A stretch of 13,870 bases of DNA from Deltaproteobacteria bacterium (GTDB taxonomy: Bacteria; Desulfobacterota; G020345765). Under the pieces are notes generated by a model, which saw only the letters and a program-made list of their open reading frames with translations, had not been told where the DNA came from and did not search any database. Shown here in pieces: positions 1-5,665 of this stretch. Both the position numbers and the translations under genes were made by a program. Each line of letters begins with the position of its first letter. The first letter of the stretch is position 1. Where the stretch lies: NCBI GenBank assembly GCA_030616835.1, contig JAUWWP010000031.1, forward strand, positions 1 to 13,870, written 5' to 3'.

Positions 1-221
1 ATATTACTATCCTTGAGAATTTTACAAACCCTATCTCCCTCAAGACCAGGCATACTCACATCCATTACTATTAAATGAGGTTTAATTTTCGCTACCCTCT
101 GGCTTGTGCCTAATGACTGATCAGAGGTAAATACGGAATATCCTTCTTGGGTAAGGACATCTTTTGCTATTTCTAAAACTACCTTATCATCATCAACTAT
201 TAGAATTCTTTTCTCTTCCAT
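1..221 (-). CDS. Response regulator receiver domain, partial (C-terminal part beyond window edge)
   Basis: This minus-strand reading frame begins with ATG at 219-221 and runs open off the left edge, giving 73 residues. The start reads MEEKRILIVDDDKVVLEIAK, the classic first strand of a CheY-like receiver with the acidic cluster D10-D12. The second strand LIVMDVSMPG carries the expected phosphoacceptor Asp at residue 54, followed by the usual M-P-G. Such domains accept phosphate from a histidine kinase in the cytoplasm. The output domain, and therefore the regulated process, lies outside the window. Only a weak AAGAAG-type ribosome site precedes the ATG. A REP-like hairpin lies just upstream. 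The frame is AT-rich compared with the acyl-CoA synthetase gene at 426-1796. The receiver assignment is firm; a specific gene name is not possible. Confidence 0.9.
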   Translation of the reverse strand, partial: MEEKRILIVDDDKVVLEIAKDVLTQEGYSVFTSDQSLGTSQRVAKIKPHLIVMDVSMPGLEGDRVCKILKDSN

Positions 222-425
222 TTTTTACTTCTTGTGTCAATAAGCAGGGTTTGACCCTGATTTCTTTTACTCGAATCCTTGAATCCTTTTTTATATTGAG
301 GCAATAATAAATTCACAATTCAATATGCGATTCTACTTCTCTTCTGTCAATAATAAAGATTTTGCCCTTGACTCTTTACTCAGATTTTTTCATATTCATT
401 GCTTAAGCGTTGACTTTTTTGGGGA
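222..425. other. Intergenic gap with two REP-like copies
   Basis: This gap separates the response regulator from the 3' end of the acyl-CoA synthetase-like gene. I see no coding frame that looks real. It holds a perfect hairpin, CAGGGT-TTG-ACCCTG (245-259), and two degenerate minus-strand copies of the GTCAA...TTGAC repeat (about 232-258 and 300-367). The copy at 300-367 aligns without gaps over about 67 nt to the repeat at 12875-12941. Confidence 0.6.
300..367 (-). repeat. REP-like repeat, diverged copy
   Basis: Read on the minus strand this segment has the order GGG-CAAA-ATCTTT-ATTGACA, then a purine-rich stretch, TCGCA, and TTGAATTG. It matches the plus-strand copy at 12875-12941 position for position, with substitutions spread throughout and no visible gap. 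The second hairpin arm TTGAC is kept while the first (GTCAA) has mutated, so it is an older copy. Confidence 0.55.
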
Positions 426-1796
426 TTATCTGCGCCTGGTCAGGGCAGCGATGATGCGCACGCCCTTCCCGATCTCGTCGACCGCGGGAATGCCGCGCTT
501 CTCCAACTCGTGGGTCATGTCCTCGGCGCCCTCGCCCGCTCCCATTATCCAGACCACCATCGGCTTCTTATACTTTCCCATGATCCTGGCCATATGTTCG
601 TAATTGAACAGGGGCAACTTAACCGGAGGCGCGAAAAGGTGGGCGTAGACCGCGTCCACTCCGGGGTCCTCCATAACCGCCTCCAGACTTATCTTCATGG
701 GCTCGGTAGGCCCGTTCTTCTCGATGGCGGGATAGATGTCCACGGGGTTGGCGGGGTCCATCCAGTCCGGAAATACCTGCTTGATCCGGGCCAGGGTTTC
801 GGGCTGGAGCTTAGCCAGCTCCAGGCCGTGGTCGTGGATTATATCGGAGGCCACCACCCCCGCTCCCCCCGAGAAGGAGAGGATTGCCACCCGCGCTCTG
901 CCCCGGCCCTGGTATTCCACCATCCCCAGGCTCCGGGCCACATCTATCAGCTCGGTCATGCCCTGAACCCGGATCACTCCGGCCTGGCGCAGCGCGGAGT
1001 CGAGCACCTTGTCGTCCTGGGCCATGGCCGCGGTGTGCGAGGTCGCGGCCTCCTGGCCGAAACCCGTGCGGCCGGCCTTGAGCACCACGATCGGCTTGTC
1101 CGTTGAACGGGCCAGCTCCAGGAACCGCCTACCCCGGTCTATGGACTCCAGGTACATGGCGATCACTCTGGTCTCGGGTTCGGAAACCAGGTACTCGAGC
1201 AGTTCAACCTCATCCACATCCATCTTGTTCCCGATCGAGGCCACTTTGGAGAGACCGAACGGGCGCTTGTAAAGGATGGTGGTGAGAAACCCGGCCGAGA
1301 GCATGCCGCTCTGCACTACCAGCGATACCCTGCCCGGCAAAAACCGCCCCTGCCACATCATCGTCATTAAAAAAGAGAGCACTTTCTGTTTGGTGACGTT
1401 TATGCAGCCCATGCAGTTGGGGCCCCACAGCCGCATGCCCGCCTCCCGGGCCACGGCGAGACAGCGGTCGTGGAGAGCCTTTCCCTCCGGGCCCACCTCC
1501 GCGAAACCACCCGACTCGATGATGACCCTCTTGATCCCCTTGTCCGCGCACTGCTCCACCGCTTTGGGGACTTGTGACGCTTGGATGAAAATAACCGCCA
1601 CATCAATATCCGCGGGCGCCTCGAGAATACTCTGGTAACAGTCCCGGTCCCCGATCTTTTTCACCCGGGGATTGACCGGATAAAACCTTTCGCCAAAGCA
1701 GATTTCCAGGTTCTGGGAAAGCTGGTTACCGGGCCGAAATGGCTTGGCCGTGGCCCCGATCAGGGCCACAGTCTCCGGATTGAAAAACAACTCCAT
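426..1796 (-). CDS. Acyl-CoA synthetase (ADP-forming) alpha-chain-like CoA-binding protein
   Basis: A 456-residue protein resembling the alpha chain of ADP-forming acetyl/acyl-CoA synthetases (AcdA; the CoA-ligase half of the succinyl-CoA-synthetase superfamily). These enzymes interconvert acyl-CoA, ADP and phosphate with acid, ATP and CoA. The N-terminal CoA-binding Rossmann domain carries VALIGATAKPFRPG (10-23). WGPNCMGCIN (124-133) is the domain-1 signature. VQSGMLSAG and SIGNKMDVDE (161-197) mark the first ligase domain. ATSHTAAMAQDD (251-262) presents His254, the expected phosphohistidine. A second ligase-type domain starts near FSGGAGVVASD. Length equals a stand-alone alpha chain (about 460), so there is no fused ATP-grasp domain, and no beta chain is nearby. 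The ATG follows AAGGAAG at good spacing. Substrate and direction cannot be read from the sequence. It is GC-rich and apparently monocistronic. Confidence 0.85.
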   Translation of the reverse strand: MELFFNPETVALIGATAKPFRPGNQLSQNLEICFGERFYPVNPRVKKIGDRDCYQSILEAPADIDVAVIFIQASQVPKAVEQCADKGIKRVIIESGGFAEVGPEGKALHDRCLAVAREAGMRLWGPNCMGCINVTKQKVLSFLMTMMWQGRFLPGRVSLVVQSGMLSAGFLTTILYKRPFGLSKVASIGNKMDVDEVELLEYLVSEPETRVIAMYLESIDRGRRFLELARSTDKPIVVLKAGRTGFGQEAATSHTAAMAQDDKVLDSALRQAGVIRVQGMTELIDVARSLGMVEYQGRGRARVAILSFSGGAGVVASDIIHDHGLELAKLQPETLARIKQVFPDWMDPANPVDIYPAIEKNGPTEPMKISLEAVMEDPGVDAVYAHLFAPPVKLPLFNYEHMARIMGKYKKPMVVWIMGAGEGAEDMTHELEKRGIPAVDEIGKGVRIIAALTRRR

Positions 1797-2109
1797 CTGA
1801 TACTTCCTTCGTACTGCTATGATATTAAAATTCTACCACCCCCCGGCAAACAAGTCCAGGCTAAGAAGCGGGCTTTGCGACCCACTCCGGTCCTGCAGGA
1901 GATAGGAGATAATGGGTCAGGTCTTGAAATATAAGCCACCGTTTCTATTTATTACTCGTTTTCTCTTGCAAATTAATTTCATGACTTATTGTTGTATTTA
2001 GAAACGATATTTCAAGACCTGATAATCATATAAAGGGCACCTCATTGGCGTACTGTCATATCGATAAGTTTAAAGTGGAGTTCTGACCCTTTTCCAGTTC
2101 TAATTTCCC
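1797..2109. other. Intergenic gap with a 106-bp inverted-repeat element
   Basis: This stretch lies between two minus-strand genes, upstream of the AcdA-like gene. It contains the 10-bp palindrome TCCTGCAGGA at 1891-1900, an inverted-repeat element at 1917-2022, and an AT-rich tail ending in GGAGTTCTGACCC (about 2078-2090). I see no convincing ORF or RNA gene. Confidence 0.5.
1917..2022. repeat. Miniature inverted-repeat element, 16-bp perfect termini
   Basis: TCAGGTCTTGAAATAT at 1917-1932 is repeated exactly in inverse orientation at 2007-2022. A second, inner perfect pair, GTTTCTA (1941-1947) and TAGAAAC (1999-2005), extends the fold. The AT-rich middle has no coding capacity. The build (short element, long perfect ends) matches a MITE or a paired-REP unit. 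No clean target duplication is visible. Confidence 0.6.
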
Positions 2110-2763
2110 CTAGATCCTTTTCATATCCGGCAGTTCAACACTATAATAATGAACCCAAATATAGAGATGAGTGAATAATGCTGCGAGCATTGCTGCCTTT
2201 GAAGCCAAAAGTAGACCAGGTATCCAAACAACTGGAATTCCAAAGTTATACATTCCGTTCCTTGTCCACCTAAATATTCCTTTTCTTACCAGAGGTTTAT
2301 TTCTAAAAGATTCATCAAAGTGGTCAGCACCCATTGCTCTGGCAAAAGTGAAATACTTTGCAACTGAATATAAAACATATAATGCCAGCACTAAAATGAT
2401 GAATGTTATTGTATTGAGAAGTGTTTGATTTACCTCTAAACTATTTCTGTTTGCAATTGCTAAACCGATTAAAAAAACAAATCTTAAGGCAGCTAAAACT
2501 GTAAATCCTATTGAGTAATAGATAAATCCATTCTTTCCAAGCAATCTGGTAATTAAGGAATAATAAAGCTCAGTTCTCCAGCAGAGCCAGACATAAAATT
2601 GATGAAGGATAGCTGCTGCAATTGATAAAATGAGCCATGTTTGAGTGCTTATTTTTAAAAACTGTCCGGTTAAGAAACCCTCATAACGACTTATAAAAAA
2701 TACTCCTATTAAGAGGATTGTTAGAAGAATATAATGCAGGATTTGCTTTTCAAAGATTTTCAT
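2110..2763 (-). CDS. PEMT/ICMT-like integral membrane methyltransferase, probably C-terminally truncated
   Basis: A 217-residue hydrophobic protein with about five predicted membrane segments (roughly 10-25, 43-60, 82-104, 115-135, 172-203). The C-terminal block GADHFDESFRNKPLVRKGIF, then RWTRNGMYNFGIP and HYYSVELPDMKRI, resembles bacterial phosphatidylethanolamine/isoprenylcysteine methyltransferase-like proteins. In that family a conserved G-x-(F/Y)-R...R-(H/N)-x-x-Y segment and a late acidic residue bind SAM at the membrane face. From memory, relatives continue PDM-x-R-I-Y-G. Here a TAG stop sits exactly at that Tyr position and the next codon is GGG (Gly), so the stop may be a nonsense change. 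The gene is clearly AT-richer than the acyl-CoA synthetase gene next to it. The lipid or protein substrate is unknown, and the start is the only sensible ATG. Confidence 0.7.
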   Translation of the reverse strand: MKIFEKQILHYILLTILLIGVFFISRYEGFLTGQFLKISTQTWLILSIAAAILHQFYVWLCWRTELYYSLITRLLGKNGFIYYSIGFTVLAALRFVFLIGLAIANRNSLEVNQTLLNTITFIILVLALYVLYSVAKYFTFARAMGADHFDESFRNKPLVRKGIFRWTRNGMYNFGIPVVWIPGLLLASKAAMLAALFTHLYIWVHYYSVELPDMKRI

Positions 2764-3080
2764 AACAAAAGCGAATTTGGGAATTTGAGGTCACATCTTC
2801 ATTTGTCTTTCTATTCTGTCAAGTAAGGGGTCAAGTCTGCTCTTGACCTTTGTAGGATCGGGGTCTTGTTTTTTGCTTTTTCTCATGAATTTATTGGATG
2901 TTGGTTTTAAAACAACTTAGGAGAAAAATGACTCTGACTCTTTATCTCACCAGCAAAGGTCAAGAGCAGACTTGACCCCTTTATATTCCCCCATTTGTCA
3001 ATATCAATAAAATGTGAACCCGTTCTCATTTCCCTTAAAGTCAAGAAGTTATCTACGTCCCCTATTTTCTTCAATTCACT
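2764..3080. other. Intergenic gap with REPIN-like unit and a further REP copy
   Basis: The gap lies between the membrane methyltransferase and the 3' end of the metallo-hydrolase gene. Its main content is the inverted REP pair at 2825-2981, followed by a diverged copy of the longer repeat at about 2991-3022 (minus strand: GGGTTCACATTTTATTGATA then TTGACAAATG). No coding frame or RNA gene is evident. Confidence 0.6.
2825..2981. repeat. REPIN-like pair of inverted REP hairpins
   Basis: The 28-nt segment 2825-2852 is repeated exactly as its reverse complement at 2954-2981, with a 101-nt spacer. Each arm is itself a hairpin: GGTCAAG, six-nt loop TCTGCT, CTTGACC (2829-2848 in the left arm). Two individually palindromic units in opposite orientation is the definition of a REPIN, the usual mobile form of bacterial REP sequences, which are moved in trans by RAYT (TnpA-REP) transposases. 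No RAYT gene is in the window. Confidence 0.8.
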
Positions 3081-4532
3081 TTACCTCCTTCTTTCAATTT
3101 CCGCTGCTGCCTTCATGTGGATGGAGTAGGCCGACCGGTAGGTTCCGATACAGATTAAATTATTGGACCCGAATGCCAGGTGTTCCATTGAGTGGGCTTT
3201 AATTATATGTGCAAGACGGTCGCCGGGATTGGCGGCAATCACGACATCACAAAGCTCGGCACAGAGTTGATGTTCATCGTTTTTCTGGAGCTCAATGGCG
3301 CGGGCGAGGATCTTATCCGCCCCGCCGGAGAGGCCTACCAGCTCCCGGGCCCGGTATTCGGGGGGGATAGTGATGAGGCCCGTCCCTCCCCCATCGTACC
3401 ATCCCGTGTAGTCGTGATACAGGCCCCGAACCGTCCAGTCCACCCGGCAGTAGAGTCCCTCGAGGTACGGTAAATCAGACAGGTGGTCAGGCAGCCTGAT
3501 CTCGGCCACGGCCTGATGTACCGATCTGCCCGCGGCAATGTAACGCATGGTTTCATCGTGTACGAATTGAATGGCGTCCCGATAATTAGTCAGATGTTCT
3601 TGGATCAGATCTACCCCTTTCAGGGTCTTGGTGTGACCCAAGAGAACGTAATCGGGGCGCATCCCGATGAAACGGGTGAGTGAGTTGATCCAACCTATTA
3701 CCGGCCGGGCCTCTAACATCAGTCCCGACAGGCAGGGAAAAGACATGTAGTAAAGGTCGCCGATATGCAAGGCCCGTTCATCCGGGATCCACACGGCCAG
3801 GTGATCCTCGGTCTCGCCCGAGGTTTGGAAGAGTTCAAACTGCTTCCCGCCCAGGGTAAAAGAATACTTCCCTTTAAAAGTTATTGTCGGCATTACTACC
3901 TCTGTGCCTTCGAATTGGCCCCGGTAAGGACTTTCAACCGGCAGGGGAAAGCCGTAACCCTTTTCTGCCTCACCCCCCAGGGTAGCGATTACCCGACGGA
4001 AATATTTACTTCCCATTCCCCGGTTAGGGCTCTGGACCCACTTTAGAAATTCACTGGTAGCAATAACTTCCACCCCCTTGGAGTAAAAGACGCCGGTCCC
4101 CAGGATATGGTCGGGGTGGAAATGGGTATAAATGATGTAACGAATCGGTTTATCTGTGATCTTGCGGAACTTCTTTAAAACCTTTTTCGCCGTTTCCTTA
4201 CTTTCAGTGGTGTCTATGATGACCACGCCCTCGTCGGTAATGATCATAGTGACATTTCCCAGTGCGTATCCTAAGGCGACATAAATATCGTCGGTGACTT
4301 TTTCTATCCGGGGCAAGATCAGGGTTTTCAAGATGGGCATATACTTGTAAAGAATTTCTATCGAAAACCTTGGTTTGGGTGGGGGAGCATACTCAATCCG
4401 CGCTTCCTCCGGAGTCTCCGGCTCCCGCACCACCAGGGTTGGGCTCCGCCAGGAGAGGCAGCTAACGGCAATAGTCATGATCACACCGATAATTATCCCA
4501 CTGGCGAAGATAAGGATGATTTGTTTCTTCAT
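3081..4532 (-). CDS. Membrane-anchored metallo-beta-lactamase-fold hydrolase, alkylsulfatase-like
   Basis: A 483-residue protein. Residues 4-25 form a hydrophobic segment after MKKQ, ending AVSC, so it is either a signal anchor or a lipoprotein with an atypical lipobox; the catalytic part should face outward. THFHPDH (136-142) is the metallo-beta-lactamase zinc motif H-x-H-x-D-H. Further likely ligands are Glu240 in SGETEDH, Asp259 in LHIGD and His300 in LLGHT. The segment RGLYHDYTGWYDG (369-381) matches the dimerisation region of SdsA1/YjcS-type alkyl sulfatases, and a helical C-terminal part follows. Those enzymes are usually about 630-660 residues with a final SCP2-like domain, which is absent here. 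AAAGGAG sits 6 nt before the ATG. Reaction: probably hydrolysis of a sulfate ester, but other MBL activities are possible. No sulfur-metabolism neighbours are seen. Confidence 0.75.
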   Translation of the reverse strand: MKKQIILIFASGIIIGVIMTIAVSCLSWRSPTLVVREPETPEEARIEYAPPPKPRFSIEILYKYMPILKTLILPRIEKVTDDIYVALGYALGNVTMIITDEGVVIIDTTESKETAKKVLKKFRKITDKPIRYIIYTHFHPDHILGTGVFYSKGVEVIATSEFLKWVQSPNRGMGSKYFRRVIATLGGEAEKGYGFPLPVESPYRGQFEGTEVVMPTITFKGKYSFTLGGKQFELFQTSGETEDHLAVWIPDERALHIGDLYYMSFPCLSGLMLEARPVIGWINSLTRFIGMRPDYVLLGHTKTLKGVDLIQEHLTNYRDAIQFVHDETMRYIAAGRSVHQAVAEIRLPDHLSDLPYLEGLYCRVDWTVRGLYHDYTGWYDGGGTGLITIPPEYRARELVGLSGGADKILARAIELQKNDEHQLCAELCDVVIAANPGDRLAHIIKAHSMEHLAFGSNNLICIGTYRSAYSIHMKAAAEIERRR

Positions 4533-4538
4533 TTCTAT

Positions 4539-4545
4539 CTCCTTT
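4539..4545 (-). promoter_or_regulatory. Ribosome binding site of the metallo-hydrolase gene
   Basis: Minus-strand AAAGGAG six nucleotides ahead of the ATG at 4530-4532. It fixes the start and therefore the N-terminal membrane segment. Confidence 0.75.
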
Positions 4546-4681
4546 CACAAGAGTACGGGCTTAGCTTTTCTTAAGTGACTAAGGTCGAGTAGGCATCTTC
4601 AACAACTCATCCAAAGCATTTTTATCCATAAATACCCCCATATTCCCAATGTCAAATCCTAATCCTGAGGAGGACAAAGTC

Positions 4682-4901
4682 CATCTCGAAAAATAGGGAC
4701 AGCGGGGCTGTTGAAAAACCTCCCCACACTGTCATTCTGAGCAAAGCGAAGAATCTCATCCCCATATTTAACACAGTTTTTGATACCCTTCGCTCCGCTC
4801 AGGGTGAGATTTTTGACTTTTTCAACAGCCCCACAGCGCCCGTTTTATCTTCAATTCAATCTGCGGCATCATTTGCTCTTTTGTCAATATGAAAGATTCG
4901 A
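4682..4901 (-). repeat. REP-like repeat interrupted by a miniature element
   Basis: Read on the minus strand: GAATCTTTCATATTGACA, then GAGCAAATGATGCCGCAG, TTGAATTGAAGATAAAAC and GGCGCTGT, then the 129-bp insertion, then GCTGT-CCCTATTTTT. With the insertion removed it is almost identical to 12881-12955 on the plus strand. Confidence 0.8.
4704..4832. mobile_element. MITE-like element, 15-bp TIRs, 5-bp target duplication
   Basis: GGGGCTGTTGAAAAA (4704-4718) and its exact inverse (4818-4832) bound a 129-bp unit. ACAGC is duplicated directly on both sides (4699-4703 and 4833-4837). The interior contains a second imperfect inverted pair around TTCTGAGCAAAGCGAAG (left) and TTCGCTCCGCTCAGG (right), so the unit could fold into one long hairpin. 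It has no ORF, so it must be moved by a transposase supplied elsewhere. The interrupted sequence is itself a repeat whose empty counterpart is at 12931-12955, which confirms both ends. I do not assign an IS family. Confidence 0.85.
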
Positions 4902-4942
4902 CAGGTGCCCTTTAATGGGTGACCCCTTGCCCGTACAAAAAG

Positions 4943-5173
4943 TCAATTTGTTAATAACGTCCCCCTTTTCTCGTCCACCCCTTTGGAATCGTAGAAGCTA
5001 AAGATCGGCTCGTTCTTTATCATACCTAATATCGCTTGCTTTTCCCCTTTGGCGTTGATGAGGACAAACTGTTCGGCCTTAATTATCTTCGTGAGTCGTG
5101 TCTGTCCCGTTAATAGTCCCATTGCAAGGACTATCAGCACAATGATCCCTATTTGCATCATCCATTTGCCCAT
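4943..5173 (-). CDS. Small membrane-anchored protein of unknown function
   Basis: The chosen ATG at 5171-5173 is preceded by a strong AGGAGG five to six nucleotides upstream. The longer frame, beginning with TTG at 5197, would place that ribosome site inside the coding region. The resulting 76-residue protein starts MGKWMMQIGIIVLIVLAMGL, a single membrane anchor or uncleaved signal. A short extracytoplasmic part follows: KIIKAEQFVLINAKGEKQAI, then LGMIKNEPIFSFYDSKG. The alternation of a D/N-x-x-G turn with beta-strand-like stretches resembles a small repeat domain seen in secreted hypothetical proteins (E-F-V-L-x-(D/N)-x-x-G-K). The C-terminus after DSKG stops abruptly within what should be a second such repeat, so the protein may be truncated. 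The gene stands alone on the minus strand. No function can be assigned. Confidence 0.6.
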   Translation of the reverse strand: MGKWMMQIGIIVLIVLAMGLLTGQTRLTKIIKAEQFVLINAKGEKQAILGMIKNEPIFSFYDSKGVDEKRGTLLTN

Positions 5174-5178
5174 AAAGC

Positions 5179-5184
5179 ACCTCC
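5179..5184 (-). promoter_or_regulatory. Ribosome binding site deciding the start of the small membrane protein
   Basis: Minus-strand AGGAGG (plus strand CCTCCT) with about five nucleotides before the ATG at 5171-5173. It argues against the TTG start at 5197. Confidence 0.7.
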
Positions 5185-5197
5185 TTTTTTTGCACAA

Positions 5198-5575
5198 TCC
5201 ATAACTTTCCTCCTTTGTTTTTTGGCTATATATTAAAGCTTGCCTGCCCTCAAAGATATGATCTTAAAACAATAGCAAGTATTAAAGCCACGGTAATTAT
5301 CAAAGGGGATGGGGGTCAAATCTTTCATCTTGACAATTCTCTTTTAATCCTTTCTAAACCACTTGGGGGTAAAGTTTGCGGGGGACGGGACGTTGGTTAC
5401 TTGTTGCATTGTTTTTATCTAAATTCCTCTTTCAAATCCGGATATTTCCAGCTTGCCTTATCTTATCCCACTTTGTGGGCTCAATCAATAATTTATCCCA
5501 CTAAAATCCAAATTCCAAAGCCCAAATGTCAAACAAAATCCAAAGTCCAAATTACTAAATAGGGGAAATACCAGA
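5198..5575. other. Intergenic gap with REP hairpin and AT-rich tract
   Basis: The gap is about 380 nt. It contains a REP head, GGGGGTCAAATCTTTCATCT then TGACAA (5311-5335), that lacks the downstream GATGCCGCAG part; a short hairpin CCCAC-TTT-GTGGG at 5467-5479; and a low-complexity tract of repeated AAATCC/AAATT words (about 5499-5562). No credible ORF or RNA gene is visible. Confidence 0.5.
5311..5335 (+). repeat. REP-like hairpin, head only
   Basis: GGGGGTCAAATCTTT and CTTGACAA match the head of the repeat at 12873-12898 with a single change (GATC to CATC). The rest of the repeat is missing, so the hairpin head can occur by itself. Confidence 0.65.
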
Positions 5576-5665
5576 TTACTCGTCAGAATACTCAATCTTT
5601 ACATCTTTGCCCGGTTCCTTCCCAATTCCGTGTCCGTGCCGGGGATCGATGTTATCTGCCGGCAT
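5576..5665 (-). CDS. Candidate 29-aa small protein overlapping the winged-helix gene
   Basis: On the minus strand an ATG at 5663-5665 lies 14 nt inside the end of the winged-helix gene. It is preceded by AAAGGA at workable spacing (AAAGGAAATA-ATG). The frame encodes 29 residues, beginning MPADNIDPRHGHGIGKEP and ending VKIEYSDE before TAA. The composition is polar, Gly/His/Asp/Lys-rich, with no membrane segment. The stop-overlapping start suggests translational coupling to the upstream gene. It could be a genuine small partner protein, or the stub of a larger downstream gene lost by rearrangement, since the next 380 nt are repeats. I know no family for it. Confidence 0.45.
   Translation of the reverse strand: MPADNIDPRHGHGIGKEPGKDVKIEYSDE

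Larger units (their letters stand above)
4533..4942. other. Intergenic gap: possible gene remnant, MITE and REP copy
   Basis: From the hydrolase start this 410-nt gap holds, in order: a minus-strand open frame ending at 4579 that looks faintly coding; the outer part of a REP-like repeat (4682-4703); a 129-bp miniature inverted-repeat element (4704-4832); and the rest of the REP repeat (4833-4901). No full gene or structured RNA is recognised. Confidence 0.6.

Noticed and set aside
325..603. 92-codon plus-strand frame starting in the REP copy
   Set aside because: It overlaps the repeat and the antisense of the acyl-CoA synthetase C-terminus, with no domain or ribosome site.
510..1106. 198-codon plus-strand frame inside the acyl-CoA synthetase gene
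   Set aside because: It is antisense to a clear protein family, has an irregular composition and no ribosome site; it is a shadow of the GC-rich minus-strand gene.
3046..3086. AGGAGG at the end of the hydrolase gene followed by GTG (minus strand)
   Set aside because: The frame stops after two codons; the AGGAGG is just the Arg-Arg coding end of the gene.
5215..5562. 115-codon plus-strand frame in the 5.2-5.6-kb gap
   Set aside because: It runs through the REP head and the AAATCC tract; its C-terminus is simple Lys/Gln repeats from low-complexity DNA.
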